Source of the DNA: Lineus longissimus
Taxonomy: Eukaryota > Nemertea > Pilidiophora > Heteronemertea > Lineidae
Direction: 5' to 3'
DNA length: 64,000 nt
Assembly (NCBI RefSeq): GCF_910592395.1
Contig: NC_088309.1
Location: 19,038,599 to 19,102,598 of the forward strand
A model generated the notes under the pieces. It saw only the letters and a program-made list of their open reading frames with translations, was not told the origin of the DNA and searched no databases. Below, one piece after another: positions 22,990 through 35,299 of this stretch; position 1 is the stretch's first letter, and each line of letters starts with the position of its first letter. Made by a program: the position numbers and the translations under genes.

Positions 22990-25900
22990 TGGCGGTGATG
23001 TGTCCTGGAGAAAGTTTTCATGGTACAGAAACTAGTGTACATTGGGATGTCGCATGGAAAATGTGCACAGGTTCATTCATAAAATTAGGTTAGCATACGT
23101 GTCTTCTGTTTTGTTCTGGCTACATGTATATTTCATGCAGCATCGTATTGTTACTATTTCAATCATGAAGCATTGCCTCACCCCTCCCGCACCACCCCCG
23201 CCCTGACCTAATATGGCCCTGCCATCAGGGAAAGAAGCCATTGTGGAAGTTGTTCAAAGTAAGGGGGATTGTATATACACACTCTTTCTATTTTTCAATA
23301 ATAAAAAGTACGTGGTACGTCGAGCTGAACTGTGATCACTTTAGTTTGAGTCAGAGTGTGGTTATTCAGCATCCGAGGACCTGAGGCAAACGTGTACCCG
23401 CAGTTTCGACATCCAGTTCACGCGATCGCGAGGAAAATTAGTATATATTTGGATTACTGCCAGTGGATTGCTCACATGTTAGTTTGAGTCAATGCGGATC
23501 TAACGTTAGGTAGACGGATTGATGACCTGGCAGTGAAATGTCCGGGAACGGGTCATGAAGGCTGACTAATAATTGGTCCATTCGCCGCAATCTCTTGAAG
23601 GAATATGATCGTGTTGGCAGAGCGGTAATAAAGCCTCTTACAAAAAGTATTCAAAACGTTTGGACGTCTTCTATCCGATTCCATAGTAGGCTTCGGGGTG
23701 AAACCAAAAAGAGAACCAATGGAATATGTGCGGTCACGAAATCTCAGTCTCATGTCCGTTTGTCCATGAAAACACCCTGGCTGTGCCAGCGACCATCAAG
23801 CCTGAGCTTCAAGAGCTTTCTCTCGAGCTCGGCTCTTACCGAGGCAGACGACAGAGCCGTACGCTTAGCAGACGATCCATCACACTATTGATTTTATCTG
23901 ATTTCTCCTCTCAACGCTTAATCATGTTCGATAAATTGAGTCGGGAGGCTAATCCCTGTATAAAAGAGACCGCCATTTACGTCATCAACAGTGCCATTTT
24001 GTCCGCCATAATCTATCGACGAGTAAATCTTGAAATTTCGAATAAGGAGTGGTGGTCGTTTCAGGTGCAAATATTTCGATCAAAATCTTGGTCGGGTGAA
24101 TTCGTAAACACGGGAGGCCTCCACTTAAGAGTTTCCCGCTGCGTCGTGACGAAACAGCGCTCGGCACAAAAGGTAACGGCAAGCGAGTTTGTTAGGACAT
24201 ACTGGTGGAGTCGTGCTTGACAAAGTTTTATCAAGGTGGTGACTGCCGGAAGAATCGCATGCAGTGGAAGCCCATCCTCTCCCTGAGAAAATGCATCGAC
24301 GCGCACTCCTCCTTAGAAATTATCAACAAACTCAATCAATCAAGGCGATCAACACCAGACAGAAACTTTGAGACTGGCATGGCCATTCAGAATAGCGACT
24401 GACACAATAACTTTTTGCGGGATTAACTGATTCGAGCCGTCGCTTTCAGTTCATTAGCATCGGGTTCGTATTGAACATGTCATAGCCTTTAAATCAGTGA
24501 AACCTATCAATCATTGTTAATCAATCAACCTTTGTCAGTTGAAATCCAAGGTTCCCTCCTGGGGCTTGTGAGGAATGAATATTGCATAACCTCATATCAA
24601 GGGCAGTTTTGAAAACTTCCAGGGCTGAGATATTCTTAGCAGTACGTAAATCTTTAGCCCCCCCCCCCCCCCGACACAAACGGCGACTTAAATCGCTGTG
24701 ACTTGTGAAAAAATCTCTCGTTTGCGTTGGTCAGCACGTGTGCCTGTGACAAGAATCAGTAATCACAGGGACCTGCCTGGTCTCCCTTTAAAATGGGTGG
24801 AATGAACTAAAAATAATTAATCAGAATTATCTCTATTTTAGATTTCGTTGACGTCATAAAAAAACTTCACATTCTTCCTATCGAACCAAGGTTTCGTCCT
24901 GAGGCATTGATTGCAGTTAAAAACGATAGTCACAATACCAGTTCAAAGCGGTGCGAACACACAACGCCATCTTTACCGACGTCACTGCGGCCATGATATT
25001 TATTATTTTGTTATATTACACTGTTTTAATTAGTGACATCCGGACAGAGTCAGTAAGATGCCCTAAAGAATGACGATCACATACAGATGCATAAGGAATT
25101 AGGTTCTGTCGTCTCATCCTGACGTCAGCCGGATCTTCTGGTCAATGCGTTTATTCGCGTCCCTATTCTGAGCTCACCCCGTCATTAAATTAATAGCTAG
25201 TCTATCCTGTTGAATAGCCCGATGACACGAGCAGGGCTTACTCATTGACCGGTAAGCGTCCTGGCGTGTCGAACCGATATTATCTTGTCTTCGATCAATA
25301 ACATTAGCTATCGAACGACGATGCTGACAGCTAGCGAAATATCATCGAACTGATGACTGCAGAGTCTGCAGCTGAGAATGGAACAAATATCTACACAGGA
25401 TCGATACTCAGACCAAATCATAACACCCAAACAGTTACATTCATTAATGGGGCACACTGATTAATCATTAATACATTTAATTGGTTATTGCGATTCCAAG
25501 AAAGTATGTTCCGGGTGCGGTTCAAGATTGTTACCCGGTACTATACTAATAGACCTTTGGTGAAATCGTGCTAAGAAAACAAAGTCAGAAAGCATTCAGC
25601 GCCTTCTAGCGAATCATACAGTTTCCTTTAAAAAGCTTCCCATGGAGAATTTAGGTCCGTGATTGATATGACCATGTCGCCCCTCCTCGTCCGCCCAACG
25701 TGCTCCAAGATGACGTCCGTCTCAAACTCGGAAGTCACCAGTTTCATCCATGTACATGTATGCGTCCATATTAATTATCATGTTTGTCAGTGGAGTAAGC
25801 AAAATGTCACATGTATGGAGAAGGAGGGCGGCTCCTATAATGACGCCGGTAATCTTTTTGACGACTTTATGAAAATGGCACTGTCGCAGAGGAATAGTCA

Positions 25901-27200
25901 CAGCGAACAAAAGAGTTGATACGGAGACATTAAACCCAGAACCCTTCTTTCAGTAAGCTGACTTGCCGGTCCGGCAGAAAAAAGAACCTAGTTTCCTTCC
26001 GATAAACAATCATGCCATCTCTGAATCGATTTAAACTATGTTCGAGTTCCAGTGGTAACGTAAAGATGTCGATACCAGAAGCATGGGAGAGGGCCACTTG
26101 CAACTTCGAATCGATTCTTCCCCTAACCTCGCCGTCCCCAGTAGCCCATCCAATATTGGAATGGGAAGAGGGCTTGCAAAGAACGATATATCATGAAGTA
26201 AACTCGAAACATAGGCAACACTTCACTGGTTACCGCTCGCCTGTAAGGTTGTGAACGTTCATTTGTCACTGTTGGTCGTTTCGTCTGAGTCTCACCCGGG
26301 GAGTCTCGCTATGAGACGCAGATTTATTGGAACCAATCTGTAATTGACCAAGACTAGCCAGGGCTATCGAACGGAGAGAATTTATATGCTGTTATTGGTC
26401 CCCGAAGACAGAACGACTAGACACAGCATCTCTGGTTCTGTGAACAATTGGTTAAAGGAAACATGTGTCGAAGCGCTCGTAAATGGGTAAGGCAGGAATG
26501 AAATTTTCATTTAGAAATCCAGTGGTATCTGCATGCTCGCCAACTTCCTGGAAATAACTCCTACCTCGACCCTCACTAACATGATAAAGAAGAGTCTTGT
26601 TTTTTAGCCTTCCTATCCATACACAGCCCAATGACCGTATGCTCCTGATTTTAACCGAAACAAGGGAGCAGACGTCTGCTTCTTGGCAAAAAATATATCA
26701 TTATGGAATACGCTAGGCCCCAGTGTCTTTCTTGTTGCTAAACATGGCTAAGCAGGAATGAGCTAGTCTGAAAGTTCGGGGTGTTTAGCACCGGAACGAG
26801 AGGCAATGAAACGCCATAGCATGATTTATTTGAGTCAACAATGGTCCAGGAGGCGCTGAAAGAAGCAGACGAGATGTGCTAAGGATCTCATGTCAACACA
26901 GACTGCTCGCAAATACTGGGCACCATAGCTTATTAGTTTGGTTGCAACGTGGTGCTGATTCTGGTGTTGTCATGGTGGGCGTGAGATATAGCTCAAATTT
27001 ATCACATCATGTCATGTTGCGATCATATACATGTCGTGTGCCGACCGTGATAGCAAGGAGATGTGTAAAAAATGAAAGATAACCAACATTTCAGCGTTGC
27101 CACCTTGGTGCTATGGCTATATTGTAAATAATGTTGGCCATCATGTGCGGTGACGTGTTACCCACAGACTTGACTCCTCCTTTCTATACTAGACTCCCGA
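22990..27200. other. Intergenic stretch without recognised genes
   Basis: It is moderately GC-rich between 23.3 and 25.4 kb. The longest open frame is 164 codons at 23726-24220 on the plus strand; I recognise no domain and found no convincing splice sites. A C-rich tract lies at 24659-24672. Short open frames at 25659-25919 and 26012-26254 are likewise unassigned. Confidence 0.4.
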
Positions 27201-27204
27201 GGGA

Positions 27205-27275
27205 GTTCATCAGTCATCTTAAACGTTGTCCCCGGGAGGAACAAGGCCGATCTTCAGTCTTCCTCCGGAGAGTAC
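27205..27275 (+). repeat. Dispersed repeat copy, diverged
   Basis: GAGGAACAAGGCCGATC is followed by CTCCGGAGAGTACTTCC, aligned with copy 1 at 22308-22378 with several substitutions. This is the weakest of the five copies. Confidence 0.4.
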
Positions 27276-28857
27276 TTCCAACATGAAGGCCGGGCGGATC
27301 TTTTTTATTGCAAGAACCAAGATATAGTTTTCACTTTTGGTGGTTGGGGGCAACACTTTCTCTTGGCAAAACATCTCTTTTAAATTCAGTGAGGAGTTCA
27401 GATACGATATGAAGTAGCATTTGGCTCCTGACCAGCTTCATTCAACGCACTATATATACAACACTCCTTTAACGGCGTAATGTATCTCTAACCGAACTAA
27501 TATAATGATGAATCTTGCATCACTTTTTGTCATCATGGAGTGGGTCGAATTTTTCAAGCGTCCTTTGAAGATAGTGTTTCTCGTGCAAAGTCAACATGTT
27601 TATGTTACAAACAAATAAGTTAGACGAAGAAGACTTCGTAGTTCTTTACTCTTTCATTAGTTAAGAGCAATGTTTGATCAACGATCACGCAAGATTCAAA
27701 ACATCAACGTTAAGTAACTTGGCAGAATGTCGAATGATGCTTGTGAAATGTGTCATCAATAGGTCAATACAATCATATGTCAGCGAAAATGGGATCAGAT
27801 GTAAATGGACAGAATTAATCATGTCGAGAGCATCAGAATGGCGACTGGTTGTTGGAGATGTTGAATCAGGTTCCAGAAATACGCGTAAATAGATCGTCCC
27901 CGGATTTAATGAGTTGACTTGCAATATCGTTAGAGATGATCTGCTGTCGGCCTGTCTGCGGGTCACGTATAAAGAGTATTTCACGGTAACAGCAGTGAAA
28001 CACCTTTGGTCGTTGACTGGCAGTCCCGATATATTCAAACCGTTACCTTAATTTTCTTTGCCCTAACGAAGTGAAGAGGAGAAATATACAATCAATTTAA
28101 AGCAGACCACGTAAAAGTAGAGTTTGGTCGTTCCGTCTCCCTCAGATAGGCCTACGGTACGGAGATCTGTATTGCCCGTCGCAGCAAGAACTGTCGCAGA
28201 TCGCAGCAACAACAATCGCTCGTTTGAGGGGCGCTTTACTGAAACTGCATGAAACCCCATGAAACAGGCTATCCGTTTGCACGAATTCATTGCATGAGGG
28301 GACGTGCTTTCATTTCTACCCATCTAGCTCGTAGTAGCCCATAGGCCTACTCAACTGTCCCGTAGGTACCGTGTTGTCTCGAATATCAAGGACCACAATC
28401 TACAATATTTCAGTTCTTTGATTTGCCGCTAGGGTACTGTCGCTGGATGTCAGCTTGCCGACCGGGTTGGAAGGAATAAAAATGACAGATTCCTTCTTCC
28501 CATTAAAAAAATCTCCTGTCCTGCGGAGGTACATAACTTCATAAAGAAAAACATGGGGGATGGAGATGAAGCGCGCGAAATTTCGAACAAGAAATGAAGG
28601 CGATTTCCTTGTCAAGAAGAGAGGGAGACTCCGGCGGGAGACTGCCCGATAAGCTGGAAAGAAAGAAGCGGATAAGCGAAGAATATCCTTGGGGGAAGCC
28701 TTCGATCAGTGGGAGACACAGCGACTTGAATGCGGCAACCTTTCTATGACGTGTGAGGCGCAGAGATCGATGAACTGTTTTAATTCCGTCAACGTCGGGC
28801 CGGGCAATCATGGCTAAAGTTACAGCAGCTCGAAACGCTTTGTGAGAGTCCCAGCTA

Positions 28858-29775
28858 TGGCAAGCCAAAGCGGAATTTATTCAAGACTTTAGAATTACCA
28901 TTCAAGAAGTTAAATATAAGTTCAAGAAGGAAATATATGTTCAAGACTAAAATATGTTCAACCTTGAATCAAATGTTTTCAACCTTGAATAAAATATGTT
29001 CAACCTTGAATAAAATATGTTCAACCTTGAATAAAATATGTCCAACCTTGAACAAAATATATTCAACCTTGAACAAAATATATTCAAGACTCACGTGACC
29101 ATATTCAAGACGCACGTGACCACAAAATTGATGACGTAGAGCGTAGAATCTGTGGTACTTCTGATGCGTTCTGTTTCACGACATGATTGATTGCCTGTAT
29201 AGCCTAAACACTCAAACATGTCAAAAGACAACGAGAATCCGATACAGTGGTGTCGGCCTTCAGAATGAAAGGTGAGAGGCATTGCGCATTTTGAACCTAT
29301 AATTTGCCTGATATGTATGTGAAACATGTATCGACTCTGACATTCACTCGGCATCCATGTCATGATGTGTAGGATTACAGTACATGTCAGGTGTAGGCGG
29401 CTAGGTACGTGTACAACCATGTGTCAAAACCTCGTGCGAACAATTCGAGCTCCGAAACGCAACACAAGTACCATGGGTTCGGGAAAGTCCGGACGCGGGT
29501 TCGGGAAAGTCCGTAAAGCATCAAAACATGAGCAACTACGTCATTAATTTTGTGGTCACGTGCGTCTTGAATATGGTCACGTGAGTCTTGAATATATTTT
29601 GTTCAAGGTTGAATATATTTTGTTCAAGGTTGAACATATTTTATTCAAGGTTGAAAACATTTGATTCAAGGTTGAACATATTTTAGTCTTGAACATATAT
29701 TTCCTTCTTGAACTTATATTTAACTTCTTGAATGGTAATTCTAAAGTCTTGAATAAATTCCGCTTTGGCTTGCCA
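28858..29775. mobile_element. 918-bp foldback MITE with TA target duplication
   Basis: The terminus TGGCAAGCCAAAGCGG at the left is exactly inverted at the right, with TA at 28856-28857 and 29776-29777. Arms of about 270 bp are near-perfect inverted repeats built from TTCAACCTTGAATAAAATATG units, ending in CACGTGACC motifs on both sides. A single-copy centre of about 390 bp encodes no recognised protein. TA duplication suggests Tc1/mariner-type mobilisation. Confidence 0.88.
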
Positions 29776-30465
29776 TACCCAGCAGTGCATTGCATATAAT
29801 TATTTCAATGTATAACACAGATCGGCATCAACTGCCCGGCGCCGGCATGCATGCAGTCATAGAGTATTGCCGTCAAGATCAACAGGGGATCATTTTTATT
29901 ATTGATATTGCTGTTAGTTTTTTTGGTTTGGTGATGGAGGAAACTCATTACATGATTTCCTGATGACCAAGATCTCATATAAAAAGAAAACGTTGCAACC
30001 AAGGTGTTTTAGAAGTATTTCTAATGTTTACAAGGCGATTGCGATTGGATGGTACCAAGCGAAACCCCCCCCCCCCCCCGAAATTTTGCTTTCAGAAATG
30101 TGGAACAGGAGGCGCGAACGCAGGCCGGGGTGCATATCATCAAACACAGGCGGCAAATAAAAATATCGCTCAACATACAAGTATGTTGATCAATCAAAAA
30201 TGCCAAGTCTGTCAATTGTTTACAATCACAATATGAATAAATAACACCGTTTGTACAACTGGCAATGAAGTACTCTCACTGTAACATACGAGGAGGAATG
30301 GAGCAAGAACTAAAAAATTTCTTGGTAGAAGCAGGGAGATTTTAAACCAGAAAGCCCCCTGGTAGAATGAGAAAGCTCGAGTTGATACTTGAGACCCAGG
30401 GCTTGGTTACGCTGGCGTTAACTAAACCTGACGTTATCTCCACAGTTACATGTATAGGTCCAAGT
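29776..30465. other. Intergenic stretch
   Basis: It holds a C-rich tract near 30066-30079 and otherwise AT-rich sequence. I see no gene. Confidence 0.4.
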
Positions 30466-30472
30466 TAAGTTA

Positions 30473-30853
30473 GCGAATTGGCATCACAGTCTTGCCAACT
30501 GGCATCGCGAACATTTTGTCCGGCTTTCCTTTTGATGATTTAGAGGAATTGGAATTATCCGCCGCAAAAGCTCTCAAGATGTTCTTCAGTGCTGACGGCC
30601 ACCGCTCTTCTTGGGCTAATTCGTCTGAAAGCGGCCCTCCTCCAACCCATTGAAAATGTCACCAGCGCCGAGAAATGCGATCGGTTTGAGTTTTAATGAC
30701 CCAGCATCTCACGTTCGGCTTACCAGGCATCGATATCTTGGTATACACATGTTCTGGTCCCACCATGGTGACACTCAGGACCGCGGAGCAGACGGGGACG
30801 CAGGCAATTAGGTCCTTTGGGACCAGCCCGTCGGGTGGATGGTTGAAACAGTA
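30473..30853 (-). pseudogene. Unrecognised open frame interrupted by one TGA
   Basis: On the minus strand, 127 codons between flanking stops contain a single TGA (30661-30659). The 64 codons before it include a well-placed ATG (GTCACCATGG) and end TQTDRISRRW. The 62 codons after it begin HFQWVGGGPLSDEL and end in TAA at 30472-30470. Both halves have protein-like composition in the same frame. Possible explanations are a decayed gene fragment, a short unrecognised intron or chance. No SECIS-like signal was evident. The opposite strand also has a 58-codon open frame here. Confidence 0.25.
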
Positions 30854-31096
30854 TCAACACTGACAGAGACAGATTTTCGTCAAAGGAATATGTGGCGTAT
30901 GGGAATTCGCCACATGTTCAAAGTTTCCCATAATTGTCAATTCTTTTTGCCACTCTCTGTTTCACAGTGACTAAGTTATCGATAAAGACCCGAAATAAAT
31001 TGTGATTCACCAGTCGGGAGCATATCTAGCAACATGACCAAGAATCAGGAGATGAGGGTGACTGACAGTGAGCTTGATGGTATTATACTCTCGGGG

Positions 31097-31178
31097 CAGT
31101 CCATTTCGTCATTCTATTCAGTGTCTCATAGGGTGAGGTACGAGGTCGGTCCACTGCGTCCGGAGTATAGAATGATAC
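31097..31178 (+). repeat. Dispersed repeat copy 3 (uninterrupted)
   Basis: CAGTCCATTTCGTCATTC continues directly into GTGAGGTACGAGGTCGG and CACTGCGTCCGGAGTATAG. It shows the arrangement without the foldback insertion seen at 21.5 kb. The ends TCATTCTAT and ATAGAATGA are inverted, so it may be a small palindromic element. Confidence 0.65.
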
Positions 31179-32033
31179 ACGTGCCTACAGCAAGGGGAAA
31201 TTGCGTCTCGAGGACAAAAAGCTGTGACTGCTGATTCTGGTCAATCCTTGTTAAATGTACCAGTTTACATGACGATGTACTTTAGTGCCTTTAATGAATG
31301 TTGCAGCTAGCCTACTTCAATCGATAAGTATTGGTACTAATTACCGGCCAGCTTCGATAAATACGCAATCAGGACACGAGTAAGGTTCAGTAAGTGTTTG
31401 ATCAGTTGGCTAATTATCGTTGGTGGTTTTATTGGTGTTCGATGGAAATACAGGACAGGCCCATTCAAGATGCTCAATAGATAAGGTCATGACCACGGGT
31501 GTCGTATAGGGGCTGGCTTCTCTCTAAAGAAACATTGCAAGGACATCATTCTGTAAGCATGAGAAGACAATCACAGTCCAGTTGCATATCATGATGCAAT
31601 CAGGTCACATACTCTTGCATAATAAATTAGGGATCGATCTCTTGGGACCAACGTGATGAATGCATCATCATCACAGTAAATGTACTTTCATTGCAAACTG
31701 CGGATGGTAAATGCAGATGACTTCGGCTATTACGCATCCCAATGCATCGGCTGCAGTTTTTGTGGTGTTAATTTAGTCGGTGGGTCGCTCTGGGTCCCAT
31801 TTACTTTGTGATAGTCATGATATGATATATTTTGGAGGCAGTTTTTGATCAGATTGCTATATACATGTATACATCTGTCTGCATAACCTTTTTCAGTGAA
31901 TCATATAGAGCCAACTGAACCCCCAGTGCAGTGCAGCAGTAATTGACTTGGACCAGAATGTTAATGAATGACTCGGGCCTGAGAACATTGATCCCACACT
32001 GAACTTCCAGCAGTATTGCCTCCTTAGCCTCCG

Positions 32034-32100
32034 CAAAGCTGAGCAACGTCAGTACATTGAGGGTCAAGATGATTGATCCCATCCATAGCCGAGATCCATC
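32034..32100 (+). repeat. Dispersed duplicate of 36114-36175
   Basis: AAGCTGAGCAACGTCAGTAC...GAGGGTCAAGATGAT here resembles AAGCTGAGCAGTGTAAATCAG...GAGGGTCAAGATGAT at 36114, in the same orientation. The family is unidentified. Confidence 0.45.
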
Positions 32101-32639
32101 CAAAGATCCAGTGAAGGCTCAAGACGATACCAAAGTCATTGGACAGAGTCTGGCTCAGTCCCAGTGGATCGTAATAGAACCAGTGACCGACCAGAGTATT
32201 ATTGATTTATTCCATGCGGTATATATTGGAATGTAACATCTTAGTCATAAGGGGCATTCGTCATTCTACTGTTGCTTTGTGGAAATATCCGGTTAGTTCC
32301 GTCAATGAAAGTGTAAGTCAAGAATCCCTCTAAACTGGGAACAAGGCAGGAGTTTATAGGGGTATAATTGGTGGTCAGAGGCGCAGAATGGGAACTGGGT
32401 CCGCTCTGACTTGGGGAAAAGATTGATTATTGTAGAGCCGAATGTAATATGAGACAGTAGAGACATATATCGGCGACTTTGTTGCCCATCTGGTTCCTGG
32501 CTATATGCTCCCTTAATTTATAAACGTGACCCATTGTCTGGAGACGCTTGAAATAACCCGAAGGTTTGTCATAAAATAATGGTATAATAGATAATAAGAA
32601 GAAGAGGAATATCGAAAAAAGACACCGACTGAGATTCGG

Positions 32640-32707
32640 ATCTAACCACTCTGGACGCAGTGAACTGGTCTCGTCCTGTCGCCATGAGGAGATCCACTTA
32701 GGATGAC
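32640..32707 (-). repeat. Dispersed repeat copy 4 (inverted)
   Basis: On the minus strand GCGTCATCCTAAGTGG is followed by GGCGACAGGACGAGACC and CACTGCGTCCAGAGTG, collinear with copies 2 and 3. Confidence 0.6.
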
Positions 32708-33363
32708 GCAATGGACTCTCTCGGGAGTCTATTGTGCAAGAGGGTTATTGAGGTGTGTAGGAAAGTAGAAAAGGCGCTCTGCATGCTGAGGGAGAAACAC
32801 CTCCTTTGTTCATAATGAGATTAAGAGCAAGTTGTTTTCAAACGGATAGCCTCTCTGAAGGAACTTGGGAAGAAAGAAGTAAAAGTTGGTAAAAGAACGC
32901 CGAATTGGAAAGTTTGGTAATGAGAGCACTGGTAACAACACCTCTCAGAGTTTGACATTGCTTCGCCCGAAAATCTGCGCGCGTCAAAAAAGTCGGCGAT
33001 ACCGCTGGAAGTTCAGAATGTTGTATTGGAAGGAAACAAATAAGAACGGTGAAAAAGTTATATTGAAGTCAAAATACAGTTTACGGAAGCGTCCCCATCG
33101 TTCGGCAAATTTCGCGAATGCCTGTTGGTGTATGGCGCGTGCCAACCATATATGACGATATGTATTTCCAATTCTATAAAGAAGCGGCTACTTCGCCGGG
33201 CTTTCTCTAAACTAAAGTACATATTAACCACCCACAGTAACCTGGAAAATCATCTACAACGTATGATCTGAAGTCCAGTCAATATAATATTGTGAATGAC
33301 TTTTGTATGCATATTGATCTTTCTTGAGCTGAACAATATTTCAGCAAGGTTTTCAATCATTGC

Positions 33364-33507
33364 ATGGCGTCAAACCGGAAGCAGTTTAGCAAATCATCGT
33401 CTGCTTCCCAAACCACGTTGCCGTTGCCAGGTCGCGCTTGTATCCCACATTGTGTTATTAATTACAGCATAAACAAGAATGATTTGAGATTTTTGAAATA
33501 ATAGTTT
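33364..33507 (+). other. Short open frame with THAP-like cysteine spacing
   Basis: ATG starts a 47-codon frame whose middle reads GRACIPHC and is followed by NKNDLRF before a stop. The C-x3-C pair and the following basic and aromatic residues recall the start of a THAP zinc finger, found in P-element transposases and host THAP proteins. The rest of the domain is missing, so it would be a fragment at best. Confidence 0.15.
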
Positions 33508-33509
33508 AA

Positions 33510-34540
33510 AACAAAGTATGGGCCAAACATACTTTAGTCCCACTTACCGCGCACACAGATCATCATGTTTTCCATTGCTGCCATGATTTGGCCGCCGGGT
33601 TACCCGTCGTCAGAAAGACCTGTATTCCATTACAAATCCAGAATGAACGGGACTAATCCAAAATTGAAAATATATTCCTTACAATCGCATGTTAAGAACT
33701 AAATCAACTTTTTTTTATTCGAACGTGCGTATAGGGTGACTGAAGGCACGGATGAAGCCACGCTGGCGCGGTAGGCAGTGTTGACTGCTTTCAGTTGTAG
33801 CAGACGATCGTCCAGCCCCATGATGTAACTGTACGATTGCCGCTGTAATATCGACCAGCGCTTGACACTGCTTGATGTTTTCCTCATGGGTCCACTATTA
33901 AAGTGCACATGTAACCGTTAGTCCAATGGTAATCGAATTAATCGTCTGCATGTACATGTATGTACAGAGGGCGAGGGCACCAAGAGAGTTAGGAACGGAC
34001 GCAAAACTTGAGTCAACTTTTCCGTTGTTTAATTTACCACCATCATTTAGACCACACCAAAAATAGCTGATTGCTGCTGAAGTTCCCTTATCTAAAGTCA
34101 CCAATTACGTGCCGTTTGGTTCATTATACTGGCAAATATTTACTGTTGCGACAGAAACTACATTATTTCTTGAAAAACTAAGTTTCGTCTGGCTATTTGT
34201 TCAATTAAAAGTATCAAGTTAGAAAGGACGGTTCATAGTCGAGGTAACAGTAGACTATGTCCTACCCAGCTACATGTAACATAAATTCCTTTTTCTTTCA
34301 GGCGATTACAATTGGCGTTCCACCCTCTCCCTGCGATCGCTGAAGGAGGGTGCCATATCGGAGACGACATTCTAATGAATACGTCATCCAAATTAGCATC
34401 AAATTACGTTGGGAGCAGCACCGTTCGTCGGAGGTGATCGTTTGTCTCTTACTGCAAAATCGATCAGGACTCGTACCGACTTTCTAGCTGTTGACACCAT
34501 AACAAGACGTCCACGAAACTAAGGGCCTTCCTTTCGGAAA
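33510..34540. other. Intergenic stretch without features
   Basis: I see no convincing gene, repeat or splice pair here; open frames are short and unrecognised. Confidence 0.4.
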
Positions 34541-34619
34541 TAAAGGTTCGGAACCTGAAGACCAAATACATGCAGCTTGACCATTCGGGGTATAATTATG
34601 TCATCCTCCAATATCCGAA

Positions 34620-35295
34620 TCCTGGAGATTCTCGTGTCTCATGTTTTGGAGGAGAGTCTCTTCCAAGATGGGAATTCTTAAAGGAGATTCTCATGTCTAA
34701 TATGAGAGGACTGTCTCCGTGAAGTTGGGAATCCTTCCTGAAGACACTCCTACACTCGTCTCTTGAAACGAGAGGACGTACAGTCTCCTATGGGCGGTTA
34801 TAACCGCAAAAAGGGACAACCCAATGCGAAGACAAAGACACACAGTGAAGCAACAACTAACAACGTCGTGGCAGGGACAAAGAACCTCGTATCAGGGACA
34901 AATAACACTGTAGCAGGGACAAAGAACATGTGAGCGAGGTCTATGTTACGTAGCATAAACAACACAATACACAGCAGAGACAACAGTGTCAAGGACAATT
35001 AGTGCATTGCAAAGACAGCAGGGGGCGCTCGCGTGTCTCTGCTGCGTATTGTGTTGTTTATGCTACGTAACATAGACCTCGCTCACATGTTCTTTGTCTC
35101 TGCTACAGTATTCCTTGTCTCTGCTACAATGATCTTTGTCCTTGCTACAGTGTTCTTTGTCCCTGCCACGAGGTTCTTTGTCCCTGCCACGACGTTGTTA
35201 GGTGTCCTTGTCTTCGCTATGGGTTGTCCCTTTTTTGCGGTTATAACCGCCCATAGTCTCCTCCAAGGTGGTAATCCTTCCTGAAGGCACTTGTA
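34620..35295. repeat. Degenerate GTCTCC...GGAATCCTTCCTGAAG repeats flanking a MITE
   Basis: Diverged units with GGGAATCCTTCCTGAAGAC (34725) and GGTAATCCTTCCTGAAGGC (35270) lie on either side of the 463-bp element. Further related GGAGA-CTC units lie to its left. The MITE appears to have entered this older array. Confidence 0.5.
34791..35253. mobile_element. 463-bp foldback MITE with TA target duplication and palindromic ends
   Basis: TGGGCGGTTATAACCGC opens the element and its inverse closes it, with TA at 34789-34790 and 35254-35255. Each terminus contains the palindrome GCGGTTATAACCGC. Arms of about 190-220 bp are made of alternating GGGACAAAGAAC and GCAGGGACAAAG-type units. No transposase is encoded. 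Confidence 0.85.
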
Positions 35296-35299
35296 TCTA

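Noticed and set aside
31849-32103. Minus-strand frame with a signal-peptide-like start (MGSIILTLNVLTLLS)
   Set aside because: The hydrophobic start is short, the region overlaps a dispersed repeat, and another frame is equally open.
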